Origin: Sperchopsis tessellata
Taxonomy: Eukaryota > Arthropoda > Insecta > Coleoptera > Hydrophilidae
Reading direction: 5' to 3'
Assembly: GCA_033557685.1 (NCBI GenBank)
Contig: JAWQRN010000582.1
Coordinates: 1 to 28,187 of the forward strand
DNA: 28,187 nt
How positions within the stretch are numbered: the first letter of the stretch is position 1; each line of letters starts with the position of its first letter. A program made the translations under genes and the position numbers. This document shows, one piece after another, positions 10,173 through 21,500 of the stretch. Under the pieces are notes generated by a model. That model was not told the origin of the DNA. It saw only the letters and a program-made list of their open reading frames with translations, and searched no databases.

Positions 10173-10770
10173 AATTTGACTGTAATAAATTTTCTGGTCA
10201 ACTGTAATGCTCAAATGGCGCAACGACCAATAGATAGAGCTACTTTTTTTGTATAATATTTCTAATTATTATTTATATGTTGTATTTCTCTGTACAATAC
10301 ACTGCCAAGTAGTGTAATATAAAATTTTCGACATTTTCTCCTTCCTCCCTTGAAATCCACTAATTCGTCATAGTATTTATATTAGTATTAATTATATTTT
10401 GTAATATTAAACCCCCTATTTACAAAGTATTCTATGATGTACTGTTATTTCAAAATAGTCAATTTAAAGCGAATTTTAGATGTTACATACCAGTTGCTGT
10501 ATGCAATGTTATTTAAACCGATTGTTGTTTTATTATATAGCATTTTATATTAGATGTGTAAATGAATGAGCGTTGAGTGACATGTGACATAGTTTTATAT
10601 TATATACGTTTAAATTAATATTTTTGTACTACAGATGTAAGTGTTATTTTTGTAATTATATTGTATGTTTTGTAATTTAAATGTACTTAAAAAAATGTTA
10701 CGAATGTGAAAAAGTGTACACAGTTTATATTATGTAAGAATGACTGAATAAAGTAATTTACAAATACCTA
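10173..10770 (+). other. uif: 3'UTR of the uif-like gene
   Basis: AT-rich non-coding sequence follows the stop codon. The best poly(A) signal is AATAAA at 10747-10752. Other AATAAA words, just after the stop and at about 10183, are possible early sites. The cleavage point is estimated, not seen. Confidence 0.55.
10747..10752 (+). promoter_or_regulatory. Poly(A) signal of the uif-like gene
   Basis: Canonical AATAAA about 575 bases after the stop codon, followed by AT-rich and then T-rich sequence. Confidence 0.5.
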
Positions 10771-11175
10771 CGACACTTTTCTTTATCTCCTAATCCTTCA
10801 TATAAAGCTACAAGTTAATGCTCATTGATACTACACTCAAACAGAATGAATTCAACAGTGATCTTAAGACTTTGCCACTACAATATGTTAAATTGGTATA
10901 CTTATTGCTATAAAACAGTCGTAAATTGACAGGAAAAATTAGTTCCCAATACCTTCTAGATCATAAATAGAAACAAATTTAGTGAAATTGTCATTAGAGT
11001 CTTAAAATTGACAAATCTCAAATGAAAACTCTGTGAAATAATGTGATATAATCTCACCTACTGTGGCCAACATGAATAGGGATCTTTGCAGCACAGGTTC
11101 TATTCACAAGTGATCACAATAGATGGCAGAACTGACTACATCTATCTACTTACACGCATTATGTGTTTCATACTC
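10771..11175. other. Intergenic, nothing recognised
   Basis: AT-rich spacer between the end of the uif-like transcript and the MITE. No open frame or repeat of note. Confidence 0.4.
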
Positions 11176-11179
11176 TTAA

Positions 11180-11408
11180 CCCTATAAAGCCTGAATTTTT
11201 GATATAAGACAAAAAATCACATAACTTCGAATGAACTATTTGAGAAACAAGTGCTATTAGTTCACCTACTTGACACTAAAACATCCGACTACCGGTATGC
11301 ATTTGTCTACTAAAGTGTGCCGATTTCTTCGCTATCGACGCCGGCTCCATAAACTTTATATTTTCATACAACCAAACGTTCCGAAATGTCACACTTGGCG
11401 TTATAGGG
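11180..11408. mobile_element. piggyBac-type MITE (229 bp)
   Basis: The left end is TTAA followed by CCCTATAAAGCC (TTAA 11176-11179, CCC from 11180). The right end is GGCGTTATAGGG followed by TTAA (11409-11412). The inverted repeats agree at 11 of 12 positions and begin with CCC next to a TTAA on each side. That is the signature of piggyBac insertion. The inside has no coding capacity, so it would depend on a transposase from elsewhere. Confidence 0.85.
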
Positions 11409-11600
11409 TTAACTTGTGAGGCTGCTGAAGATGTCACAGGCAGAACGGTTCATCAATAGTAGGTCACTCGTTGAGGTGTATGTAATCATCACGTGAATGA
11501 GTAAATCAGCGAATAGTTACAAGTGTTCAACCATTATTATATTTAGTGAATTTTGTTCAAGTGCAATTTGTGCAACGCTAGTTTCGCATAGTGGCAAACC

Positions 11601-12867
11601 ATGGCGAATACGGGCGACGGCCCAGGAAACCGTACACTACGTAATATACTCTCGTATCCAAACAACATGGACAACGAAGTGCTTAAGGCCCTAAAGATTA
11701 TACACTCCCGCGAAATAGAGAAAGCAGCCGAGGTTGGTTCAAAGACCAAGAAAAATAAAATTAATCACCAGCAATATTCTGTACCAACTAGTAACTCATT
11801 TGGTACCCTTGAAATGAACGCCCCAATGGAACAAGATGCCCATGTGCCGGAAAATAACAGCTCCCCCAAAAAAGAGAAATGCCTCCAATTGTAATTGCTG
11901 ACAACGTAAATGAATATGCAAAATTTATTAATACCATTAAATCGTTATACAAGAACGAAGTTCGGATTAAATACACCCCACGTGAAATTTATCTGAACAC
12001 GTGCTCATGCGAAGACTTCAAAACTTTTCAACCCGAACTGCAACGACATAAAATTAAATTCTATACCCATTCCCTGAAAAATGAGGGGGTTAAGAAGCTT
12101 GTACAGAAGGGTTACCAAATCTCGATTATATTAAAACTAGCATCGGCCCCGACGCTGCTGCAACATCTATAATTCAACAAAAAACTGACCCATCATACTC
12201 ATTTCCAATTTACCTGGTGTACTTTTCACATGAAATTGATCTGAATAAAATTTGAAATATCAAATATATGTGCCATACAAAAGATATGTGGGAATCCTAT
12301 CGGAGCTCAAGATTAGCTACGCAATGCCATCAGTGTCAATCATTCGGTCATGGAACAAATAATTGCTTCAAGGACCCCAGATGCCTAAAGTGTCCCTTAT
12401 TTCACTTAACATCTGAATGCCCAAATGTAACCGATTCAATACCAGAGTGCACAAATTGTGGTGATCACCAATCCAACTACGCTGAGTGCCCAGCATATTT
12501 AAAATTTGCAAAAAATTACGAAGATCGGCAACAAATATCTAAAACGAAACAATCGCTTGTAATTAATAACTCACAATTTCCCCCTCTTAAAAACGCTAAC
12601 AAATACACACCCACACCCAAACAGATTAAATATACGCCTGCTCCATGGGCTCCTAGACAAGATAACGCAGGTAGCAGTAGACCATCCAATGAGTTCGGTG
12701 AACTAATGGCTGAACTAAATAAATTAAACCAATTATGTAATCTAACAAAAATGCTCCGTTTTGTTAAAATATTAAATAATCGATTACAAACCGCAACCAG
12801 GTTTGAAGATCAATTACAAATTTTCACTGAAATAGCTTCCCAAGACAACAATGATACCCAACCGTAA
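11601..12867 (+). pseudogene. LINE ORF1 (gag-like, zinc knuckles), frameshifted
   Basis: Three pieces in three frames: 11601 to about 11875, then 11879-12172, then about 12180-12867. The middle piece, starting MPPIVIADNVNEYAKF, matches the pre-knuckle domain of Jockey gag proteins. In the third piece a TGA (about 12253) interrupts NKI-NIKYMC. Three knuckles follow: CHQCQSFGHGTNNC (CX2CX4HX4C), CLKCPLFHLTSEC (CX2CX3HX4C) and CTNCGDHQSNYAEC. The last has one residue fewer between C and H than is usual. The product would bind element RNA. Confidence 0.85.
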
Positions 12868-13693
12868 TCATTATGTACCAATAGGAATCGAATTAAAATT
12901 GCAGCAAATTATAAATAAGGGCTTTCCTCAAAATACATGCTATCGATATAATGCTACTATGCGAAATCAAACTTTCACAAAGACGAACTACTCAGTACCT
13001 AATTATAACATTCTAAGAAAGGATCGCCCAACAGGTAGAGGAGGAGGCGTAGCCATCCTCATAAATAATGAACTACGATATACACCAGTTCCATTCCTTA
13101 CAGCTGACATTGAATCTGTAAGAATAATCTTAGAGGACCAAACTTATATTTATAGCATTTACAACCCCCCTAATAAATCATTTAACACAAGCGAGCTATA
13201 CACTCTTCATACTGCAGCAAATAAAATCCTCATTGCCGGCGATTTCAATTGCATGCATACTGCATGGAATAGCCTGATAAATAATACAAACGGAAACACT
13301 CTTTATGAACACCACTCAAATAACAATTACATTATTGAATACCCTAACTCATACACCCATTTTCCAACAAATGGAAATAACCCGAGCCCAAAAGACTTTG
13401 CCCTAGCCCGTAACTTAAATATAAATAATCTCTTAACCCTTAATGAACTCAATTCTGACCACCTACCGATTACCTTTGATTTTGCAGCTAGATTTTCCCT
13501 TCCTATTCCACATAAAAAATATATATACCAACTGGCTAAGTGGCCACAATTTCGTAACTTGATCAACTCCAACATAACAGTTAATGCCCATCTTCCCACT
13601 ATGGACGCCATTGACTTATGCATTGAAAACATAACTGAAACTATTATATATGCTGCTAACGCTTCTATTCCCAAAACTCGCACCAAAAAATAG
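12851..13693 (+). pseudogene. LINE ORF2 N-terminal part: apurinic-like endonuclease, frameshifted
   Basis: The open frame carries GRGGGVAILI, SIYNPPN, AGDFNCMHTAWN (GDFN at 13238-13249), THFPTNGN and NSDHLPI (SDH at 13454-13462). These are core motifs of the endonuclease/exonuclease/phosphatase fold that nicks target DNA. The N-terminal part is out of frame: IDIMLLCEIKLS, with the expected catalytic Glu at 12963-12965, lies in another frame, and the WNANG-type motif before it is degraded near 12870-12895. The first Met of this open stretch is therefore not a true start. Confidence 0.85.
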
Positions 13694-14243
13694 AAAGAAA
13701 ATATTCCCGTCTATATTATACATGTTATAAAACTCAAAACAAATGTCAGACGTAATTTTCAACGTACTAGGGAAGATCAGAGCCGTAGAAACTACAATTA
13801 CCTAACCCACCTTTCCCATACGTTGCTAGAGGAACATAGAAATAACTCCTGGAGTGAAACACTTGCCAACATAAAACCTGGTAATTAATCACACTATCAA
13901 CAATATAAGAAATAAAAATCAAAGTATCCCCATCCTCAACACTCACCGTGGAGTAATTCACGATCCCCATGACAAAATTAAAGCTATGGCGGAAACATTC
14001 CAAATGAGCCACGAGCTTACTCTAGATCAAATACCAGACCAACTATTTCACCAAACAGTTACGGACCAGTTAACGAGCTAGAATATATACAACCCCTAAT
14101 TGAAACTTCAGCAAGTCCCGGCGAAATACTCTGTAGAGTCCAATCTTTATAATCTAACAAAGCTCCAGGACACGAGAAACTTCAAAACAAACTAATTAAA
14201 AACCTGCCCAAGAAGTGCATAGTCCAACTGACCTACATTTATA
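13694..14243 (+). pseudogene. LINE ORF2 linker between endonuclease and RT, heavily shifted
   Basis: Readable pieces in changing frames include HDPHDKIKAMAE-type sequence as DPHDKIKAMAETFQMSHEL (about 13960-14015), APGHEKLQNKLIKNLPKK (about 14160-14215) and QLTYIYNACL (about 14225-14255). They have the order expected before the RT domain. No frame stays open throughout. Confidence 0.7.
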
Positions 14244-14972
14244 ATGCCTGCCTCAAAAGATGCCGAATGGAAATGCGCAAAAGTTATTGCAATCACAAAG
14301 TCAGGCAAAGACAGGACCCGCCTGGAAAACTATAGGCCCATTAGTTTACTGTCTACCCCCAGTAAAATACTCGAAAAAATTGTGCTTACTCATTTGCATA
14401 AATACTGGTATGGCGACAATATATTAATCCACGAACAATTCGGATTTAGGGCGAAACATAACATCTTTTAGCAAGGTGCTCGAATAACTGACCACATCAC
14501 TGTCAACTTCAATTTATATAAAAGCACAAGTGTCAACCTACTAGATCACCAAAAAGCATTCGATACTGTTTGGCATGATGGATTAATACATTAACTCATT
14601 CAATATGGTTTCCTAATGTATCTAGTTAAAATAGTTCAAAACTACCTATCGAACCGAACTTTCAAAGTAAACCGCAGATCCCTTACATCTTCCCCTAAAT
14701 CCATCGCTGTAGGAGTCCCCAAAGGCTCACTACTTGGCTCTTTCTTGTTCCTACACTTCATTAATGATATACCTAAAAACCCTGATACTGCTGTTGTTAT
14801 ATTTGCAGATGACACTGTGACATTGAAGTGTTCTTTAACAAATAGAAAATGCGTCTCAATGCTGAAGAGACTGAATTCTGTATATTCTCCAAATATAGGA
14901 GAATTGAACAATACAACCCCATTACAATCGCTGGAGCCCCAATACAAGAATCATCCGAAGTCAAGTGTCTAG
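14244..14972 (+). pseudogene. LINE ORF2 reverse transcriptase domain with in-frame stops
   Basis: One frame carries YRPISLLSTPSKILEK, HEQFGFRAKHN, then TAG (14469-14471), DHITVNFNLYKST, HQKAFDTVWHDGLIH, then TAA (14592-14594), VGVPKGSLLGS, FINDIPKN and the active-site FADDT (FADD 14802-14813). This is the RT of a Jockey-clade element. The Asp usual in the first active-site motif (DxxKAFD) is altered to LLDHQKAFD but still readable. The frame shifts shortly after FADD. Confidence 0.88.
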
Positions 14973-15400
14973 GAATCACACTTGATAATAAACTTAACTT
15001 CAAACCCCACTGCACTAAAATGAAGAACAGAGCCATCTTCCTACTTAAAACCTTATATCCACTTCTTAACAAAAATAGTGGTCTTTCCGAAAACAATAAA
15101 CTACTCATTTATGGCTGCCAGATATGGAGCAACACCTCCAAATCCAACTACAACATGCTAGAAGTTGCTCAAAATAAATTTCTGAGACTAGCAACTAATG
15201 TCAGCAGATACATTAGAATTGTGGACCTACACCATAACACCAATATGGAAACTATTACAGAATTCGTCTATCGGCACGCAGACAAATTTTACAATTTACA
15301 ACTACGAGAACATGACTGCACATCGAACGTTGGAACCACCACCAGAGCCACAGCAGCATTCAGAACCAAACATAAATTGATGGATCATCTTTTTATTTAA
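14849..15400 (+). pseudogene. LINE ORF2 C-terminal domain
   Basis: Open for 183 codons in the frame after the RT. It contains TEFCIFSKYRRIEQYNPITI, KCLGITLDNKLNFKPH, LKTLYPLLNKNSGLS, CQIWSNTSKSNYN, KFLRLATNVSRY and RTKHKLMDHLF. Between NNKLLIY and GCQIWS about a dozen residues usual in the family are missing, an in-frame deletion. It ends at the normal stop position of Jockey ORF2. Confidence 0.82.
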
Positions 15401-15690
15401 GTTTTAATGTATTAATTATACTATATTGTAAATATTAGCTTGTACATAGATAAGGTAGGTTAAGTATGTAAATATTATGTTTAGTTCAATAATGAATGTA
15501 GGTTTTTTGTTTTAATTTTCCTACAACTGTAATAATTTAATAATTGTTAAAGATATTATTTACTTAGGGTAATTACTGTAAATTACAAATATATATTGGC
15601 TAAGGCCACAGGTCGGTACAATTTACAAATATATTTACGATTATATATAGAATTAAGTAAACTATACACTTAACAAATAAAGTTTTTCTA
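15401..15690 (+). other. 3'UTR of the Jockey-clade LINE
   Basis: AT-rich sequence with GGCTAAGGCCACAGG and a final AACAAATAAAG before the flanking DNA resumes. The exact end is uncertain and there is no long A tail. Confidence 0.5.
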
Positions 15691-16316
15691 AGGTGAACAT
15701 GTCCTCTCTCCTTAAAATGATGAGGTAGGGGAAAGTACTAAAATAGCTATATGTTGTCGAGTTAATATCCTCAGTAAGTCTTGCAAATTTTTACTTTTAT
15801 CTTGTAGTCATATAGTTCATTTTTTATCTAAATAGTCTTCTAATAATACTGGAAAAATGTGTTTGGTGACTTAAAGATTTTGTTATTCTTTCTGCTTAGC
15901 AAAATTAATTTTAAAACAAAATAACGGCCAATTTGAAATGGAAAGAGGTCTATCCAAATTTACATAAAATTCAATTGTCTGCCTGTTCAAAATTTATCTA
16001 TATATTTGCCTGTCTGTATCCACCAATGAAAACAGTGATCAGTATTTTTTTTATCCACATGCAAACGCTGTAAGAGAAAGTATAATAAACCCAAAAACAT
16101 TTTAGATTTCAGTAGTCCCCTGAAAAGGATTTGACCATCATTAGAATGATGGCAGTGTGTGTGACTGGAAATCTTGTTAATAGGATTGCTGGTAAATGTC
16201 TGTACCGATTAACTCCAAATTACGTATTATTAGTGACATTAACTGATTTTGGGATCTATAGCTAGGTTTAAAGTGGCACTTATAATTTAATTTGTCTCTC
16301 CTGAAAAGTGTTTTAA
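15691..16316. other. Intergenic, nothing recognised
   Basis: AT-rich sequence between the LINE and the pogo-like element, with no reading frame or repeat I could support. Confidence 0.4.
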
Positions 16317-16318
16317 TA

Positions 16319-17129
16319 CAGTAAACTCTCCTTTTTCTGGACCACAATTTAACGACTTCGGATTTAATGGACAAAATTTCCAGTTCTTATGTCATTGGTA
16401 AAAATGAACACACCATTAATATTAAATTTGATTTTAGCCAAAATTTGCTTATAAATAAATTAACAGATTATTTTTTCATTAATTCACTGTTTTTTTAACA
16501 AATTTTAGCCAATGGGTAGTAAATTCACTGACAAGACAATATTTAAGAAATGGAAGTGGAAAAAGTGGACCCGTGCTACGAATTCTTTGTATCAAATCTA
16601 GGCATGTATGTAAAAAATACCGATAAAACATTATCTTACTACCAGATAAGCGCCCTAGCTAGAAAAGGCAGCGGACATACAAATAGATGTCAATGAAAGT
16701 TGAATTTGGCTTGTATTTTTGAGATGAATTATGCTTTTATATATTACCTGTGTCATTCACCTTACGAAAAAAAAGAGTATTATTTTCTAAAATTCGTATT
16801 TACTATCATTCTATACAGATGTTGGGAATTTCCTATTTGTTAGAGCAGTACATAGTTTTATTTTATTCATTTGTGCTGCAACATCCTAGTCATACACATA
16901 ATAGTTTCTGCTTAACTCTACTTACAGTTTAATCTAAATTAAAAGCATAAGTAAAAAGAGGAAACGCACAAACTTGAGTGTTGAACAAAAACTTGAACTC
17001 ATTGGAAAATATAAACACAAAAATGTTGAGAGTTTTTATTATTAATTATAAATAAATGTTTAAAATGTTGACTGACCTTAAATTTCGATATCCCTGTCCA
17101 CATCAATCCTCGTAAGGGGGCATCTACTG
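16319..17129 (+). mobile_element. Internally deleted pogo-like (Tc1/mariner superfamily) transposon, 811 bp
   Basis: The ends are imperfect inverted repeats: CAGTAAACTCTCC on the left and, read inward from the right, CAGTAGATGCCCC. Both are bounded by TA (16317-16318 and 17130-17131), the target duplication of this superfamily. The left subterminal stretch GGATTTAATGGACAAAATT is of the pogo type. Near the right end the N-terminal HTH of a CENP-B/pogo transposase is visible (16950-17033). The catalytic domain is gone. Confidence 0.8.
16950..17033 (+). pseudogene. Remnant of pogo transposase N-terminal helix-turn-helix
   Basis: Reads SKKRKRTNLSVEQKLELIGK then YKHKNVES. This matches the start of the CENP-B N-terminal DNA-binding domain used by pogo-like transposases (KRKR..L...KL.II). 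A stop follows within a few codons and nothing of the DDE domain is present. Confidence 0.8.
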
Positions 17130-17131
17130 TA

Positions 17132-18372
17132 TGCCTTAAAATATGTAATTTGTTTCATACGGACATTCTCATTTTACGGACAATCGTATTTAATGGACAC
17201 CCCTTCCCTCCTTTAGTGGTACTAAAAATCGAAGGTTCACTCTATTGCATATTTTTTGATTTTTTGGCTTATTTATTGTTGATAGCGGAGAATGAAAAGA
17301 AAAAGAAACATTTTTGATAAAACTTGTTATAACTAAAACAAAAAACAATAAATAAAAATAAAAGGTACCTCCAGCATATCTCTTAGCCAAATAACTTTAA
17401 GTAGTGCATTCCCTCAAAACTTGACAGTTATTATTTCAAAAAATTAAATCACACAATGCCTAGATTTTTATTGTAAAATTTTGTATTTTAGATTAAAATA
17501 AACCATACATTAAATTAAAAAATGTATTTCACAAGTAGTATCTTTTGGTGTGCTGTATTTTAAAGCATGGGCTGTATAGTCTCACATTGCAGTCCTTAGG
17601 TGTAAGTCCAGAATCCAATCCAATCTGTTTGACCTTCGGATCAATGGAGGGAGGAGGAGCACAAGTCGTTGCTGTAGCTTGCGGTAATCTCTTATTTACA
17701 TTCCAAAATTCATTCAAACGACTTTGTTCTTTTGCACATGTGTAGAACAAAAACGCCTAGCATCAACGACAACAGTCAGTGCCTCAATGAATATATTCAA
17801 ATATAAAAAGACAAACTACATTTGCCTAATGCGGGAAAGTTGATATACGCACATTTCAAATTTTTGCCTGTTAGCACCAAGAATGTTAACACGTATGTCG
17901 TACAGGATTATATGGTAAGAGGTTAACCAAATTAATTGTGTCAACTTCTTCTCTCTAGTGTTTCCTACTTATTTTATAAATATTCCTTTTGAATTTTTTT
18001 TTTTATTTTTCTTTGAACTTTGCATATATCCACTATATTAGCTATAAACCTTTTATTTCCCTAGCATCTGTGGGTCTACAATTCGTTTGACCTTAATCAC
18101 AATTTTTTAAAATAGTCGTAATTAGGCTACAAGGAAATATCAGACAGTTAAAAAAAACAAATCAAACAGTTGCAACAACACCAAAACACAAACTGATGTA
18201 GAATCCCTCAAAATATGGAGGTGCTGCGGATGTCATATGTACAAGTAACTTCCATTCCAATTTACAATTGCTTCGAGATAGCCTCAGTTGCGCTTGTAAT
18301 CTGGGAAATAAGGGAGAGTTAATAAAGTAGCAAAATGAAATTTATATACAAACCAATGTATAATAGATACGT
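17132..18372. other. Intergenic between pogo-like element and YEATS2 3' end
   Basis: At 17150-17205 a direct copy of the pogo subterminal motif (GTATTTAATGGACA, compare GGATTTAATGGACA at about 16360) suggests a scrap of a second copy. At 17529-17750 both strands are open for about 70 codons in a less AT-rich patch; no family is recognised and no good splice sites were seen. The rest is plain. Confidence 0.4.
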
Positions 18373-18383
18373 TTTATTTTATT
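18373..18383 (-). promoter_or_regulatory. Poly(A) signals of the YEATS2-like gene
   Basis: Two overlapping AATAAA words on the minus strand (18373-18378 and 18378-18383), about 70 bases after the stop codon at 18454. They imply a short 3'UTR. Confidence 0.6.
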
Positions 18384-18453
18384 ATAAAATACAGTATTTT
18401 TAATAGTAAATATAGTATATACTATAGTATATAAGTTGAACATAATTGAAATT

Positions 18454-18556
18454 TTAATATTTACTCAATAATTCTTTAGAATTAAGAAATATTTGAAATT
18501 CTGGTCTATCTTTCATTTCCTGTTCTATATCTGATGAACTAATTTCAAAATATTCG
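18454..18556 (-). CDS. YEATS2: YEATS2-like terminal exon
   Basis: The acceptor is TTTTGTTTTAG. One base completes a Ser codon, then EYFEISSSDIEQEMKDRPEF and a short tail ending LLSKY and TAA. The frame agrees exactly with the donor at 19205, and poly(A) signals follow soon after, so this is the true end. Confidence 0.8.
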
Positions 18557-21500
18557 CTAAAACAAAAGAAATAAATATAAAATGAACTGGTAAATCAACA
18601 AGATAAATATATTTAGTGTCACCAATATACTAAGACTAGCACCTACAATGTGGGTGTATTGTGCTGATTTGGACGTGTAATGAAGGCTACCATTTAAGAG
18701 GTTTATATTCACAAATATTGCAAGATTCATAAAGACCATAGATTCTAATATGTAAAATTGTAATTTTCTATTCCTGAGGTTTTGGAAAACCTACATTATT
18801 ATATAAAGGACTTTCAACTTTATCAAACACCTCCTCACTCAAATAAGTCTGGTATATCAAAGTAGTAATTTATATATTTTTATATGGAAAATAATAATAA
18901 TAATCTTTGATTAAATTTGTAATTTCAACTGAAGGAAAAATTGATTCGCTTTTCAACTCATTGATTTATCAATTTGGTGTAATTAACCCAGATTTTTGTG
19001 AGAATGAACAGAAGTTTTCCCATGGATACAGTTCGTCATGAAACAACTGTTAGATCAATTAAACAAGGAAAACATTGGTTTTTTCGCTCACTAGTTTTCA
19101 ACAAATATTTAAAGTAATTGGCTGTGAATCAACTAAGCAGCAAACAAAATAAATTCAAATGAAATGGATAGCAAATAATTGCATGTTATCAGGGTAACGA
19201 CTTACCTGTAGTTGCCTCTCATCACAGCAGAAGCTCTTGCATTTCGAATTAAATTTTCAGCAAAGCATTTGGCAGCCTGTAATAGAGCTCTTTCAGCAGC
19301 ATTTAAGTACACATTTGGTGCAACTTCTTCAGATTTTAAGACAACTCCCACATCCAAAGCAGCTTGATGTACATACACGCATTCTGTATCTCTATCCACA
19401 CTATTCTGTTTCTGAGATTTATCAGGTGAGTCATGGCCTGCAAAAAATATCAAAATTAGATCCAAAATTTTAGTACAAAAATTGAATGGTAAAACAGAAT
19501 AAAAATATATGATATCACTCAATCGGCTCTTACAGAACATCACTTTATAAAACATTCTTAAATTAAAAGATCATATAATCGGATTAAATTTGCAATAGTG
19601 TATTTCTGCATTTCTTCTATAAAATATAAGCTTGAAAGCTTGGTTAATCATGCAAATTCATGATTAGGAAAATCTGCTGAGATATGCGAAATTTTTAGAA
19701 TCAATGTATTTTAGTTGTTGAAATTTTCAAAATAGATCGTGGTTGTAATAAAAGTACCCACATACATAGGACAGATTTGTATACAATTGTCACATCTACA
19801 GACAAATGAAGCATAAATATTATGCAGTTGTTTGGGCTTTGATGAATTTCTGTAGCACTTCTTGAATCTGATATATAAAATAATCACTTTTAATACACTT
19901 TTTCTTCCATACAACCCCATAAATAAAAATTTAAAAGAGTTATCTCAGGTGAACATGGTGGCCATGCAATTGGACCCTCTTTTCTAATCAAACATTGGGG
20001 ATATTTGTATTAATTAATTAGTTAATCGGTAGCTTCTTGAAGAAACCCTACACAGTGTGTGGCATTAAAACAATCTTGTATAACATAGGGTCAGTCATTT
20101 CAGATCTGATATAAAGAACTCTGGCAAGCCTAGTTTTGCCAGCTATATTTGTTTTATCTTACTTCTGCTCCTTGAAGGTCACAAAGACAAACCTAAACAA
20201 AATCTTCATGCATCATAAAACCCATCATCTAATTCTATGTATCATTCACTTTCAATATTCAATTCAAATTTCATCCTAATGTTGGTACTAACCAAAATTA
20301 ACTCGTCCTCAGGTGCTGTTTTCATATTGCCCAGAGCACATATTAAGATATTTGTTAATTCAAATTATTTATTACACTTTTTAATTTAATTGTAGTTTGA
20401 AAATTACCTGAATAGTCAAATCCGTTCGCTATTAACATAAAATTTCCAAAGGAAAAAATCGTTTATTCTCTTTAATTATGAAGAATATCCAGAAGACAGC
20501 AAATTTTCTTCTTAATAATATCCATACCTTTTAGATCACCTTGTATAATTTCTTCAGCATTCGTTCATTACTAAAATTTTGGATACATCAAAACCATTGC
20601 AACATGCTTCTATCAATCATGCCATTAACTTTTCCTTCACTGCATTCTAATTAATTATTGATTAAATACCAGCCCAGTCCCATGTCACCCTACACTCACC
20701 TTCCTATCTCTGAATCTACTAATCCACATCTTATGAATTTCTTTCCCAAATACCCAGTCATTAATTTTTTTGAACATCTCCTCCTCCATAAAAAAAATCC
20801 AATCTATTCTCACTCGACTATTCTCAAACATAATACATCTCTTCTTATAGCTAGGAGTCAATCCTACGCTTTTCATTAATTCACTTAATCGTAAAAGCAT
20901 GTCATACATATTATGTTCAGACTGCAATTAAACCACATCATCAGAATACAAAACAGTTACAATATCACCTTTTCATGCCCATACCAAGTAAATCTTAATA
21001 CATTTTTCAAAAAATATATTGAACCGTCATGGTGATGTACACAATCTTGACATAAACCCTCCTCCATTTCAAATTATTTTTGCATCTATATCAATGAGGG
21101 AACTTGATAGTCTTTGACTCTTCTCTTTCCTCGTTGAAGCCATGCCGTGCTTTGCCATTAAGATTCTTGGTTTTGTTACCCGCAGCATTAGGACCTTCAG
21201 CACTGAGGATATTATATCTCTGTCATATAGTATTTGTATTTTTGTATTTATTAAAAGTAAACCTCTACAATAGTATACTAAATATAGAAGTATACAGCTG
21301 CTGGAGCCGAGGCTTAATACATAATAATATTAATATTTACATATAGAAGCTTCACCAAATGAAACACCTTGACACTATGGATGTACATCCTTATATTTGT
21401 GTTTTAGGACATCTATCCAAGGAGGAGATATATATAAGAGTGTTCAGTGTCAAGGTTGTTCGGCTTCAAAAGTCTTTTTTTTTGTAAATATCTGCAATAA

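Larger units (their letters stand above)
11480..15690 (+). mobile_element. Nearly complete but inactive Jockey-clade LINE
   Basis: About 4.2 kb with a 5'UTR-like leader, a gag-like ORF1 (from ATG 11601), an ORF2 with apurinic endonuclease and reverse transcriptase, and a 3'UTR ending near AATAAAG (about 15675-15685). Order and size fit Jockey-clade elements. Several frameshifts and at least three in-frame stops make it dead. Both ends are estimated; no target duplication was found. It lies in the spacer between the two host genes, in the same direction as the uif-like gene. Confidence 0.85.

Noticed and set aside
13327..13686. 119-codon minus-strand frame within the LINE endonuclease
   Set aside because: It is the reverse reading of the LINE ORF2, whose plus-strand motifs are clear.
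17529..17750. Open frames of about 70 codons on both strands
   Set aside because: No family match, no convincing splice sites and no upstream or downstream partner exon; kept only as a note in the intergenic entry.
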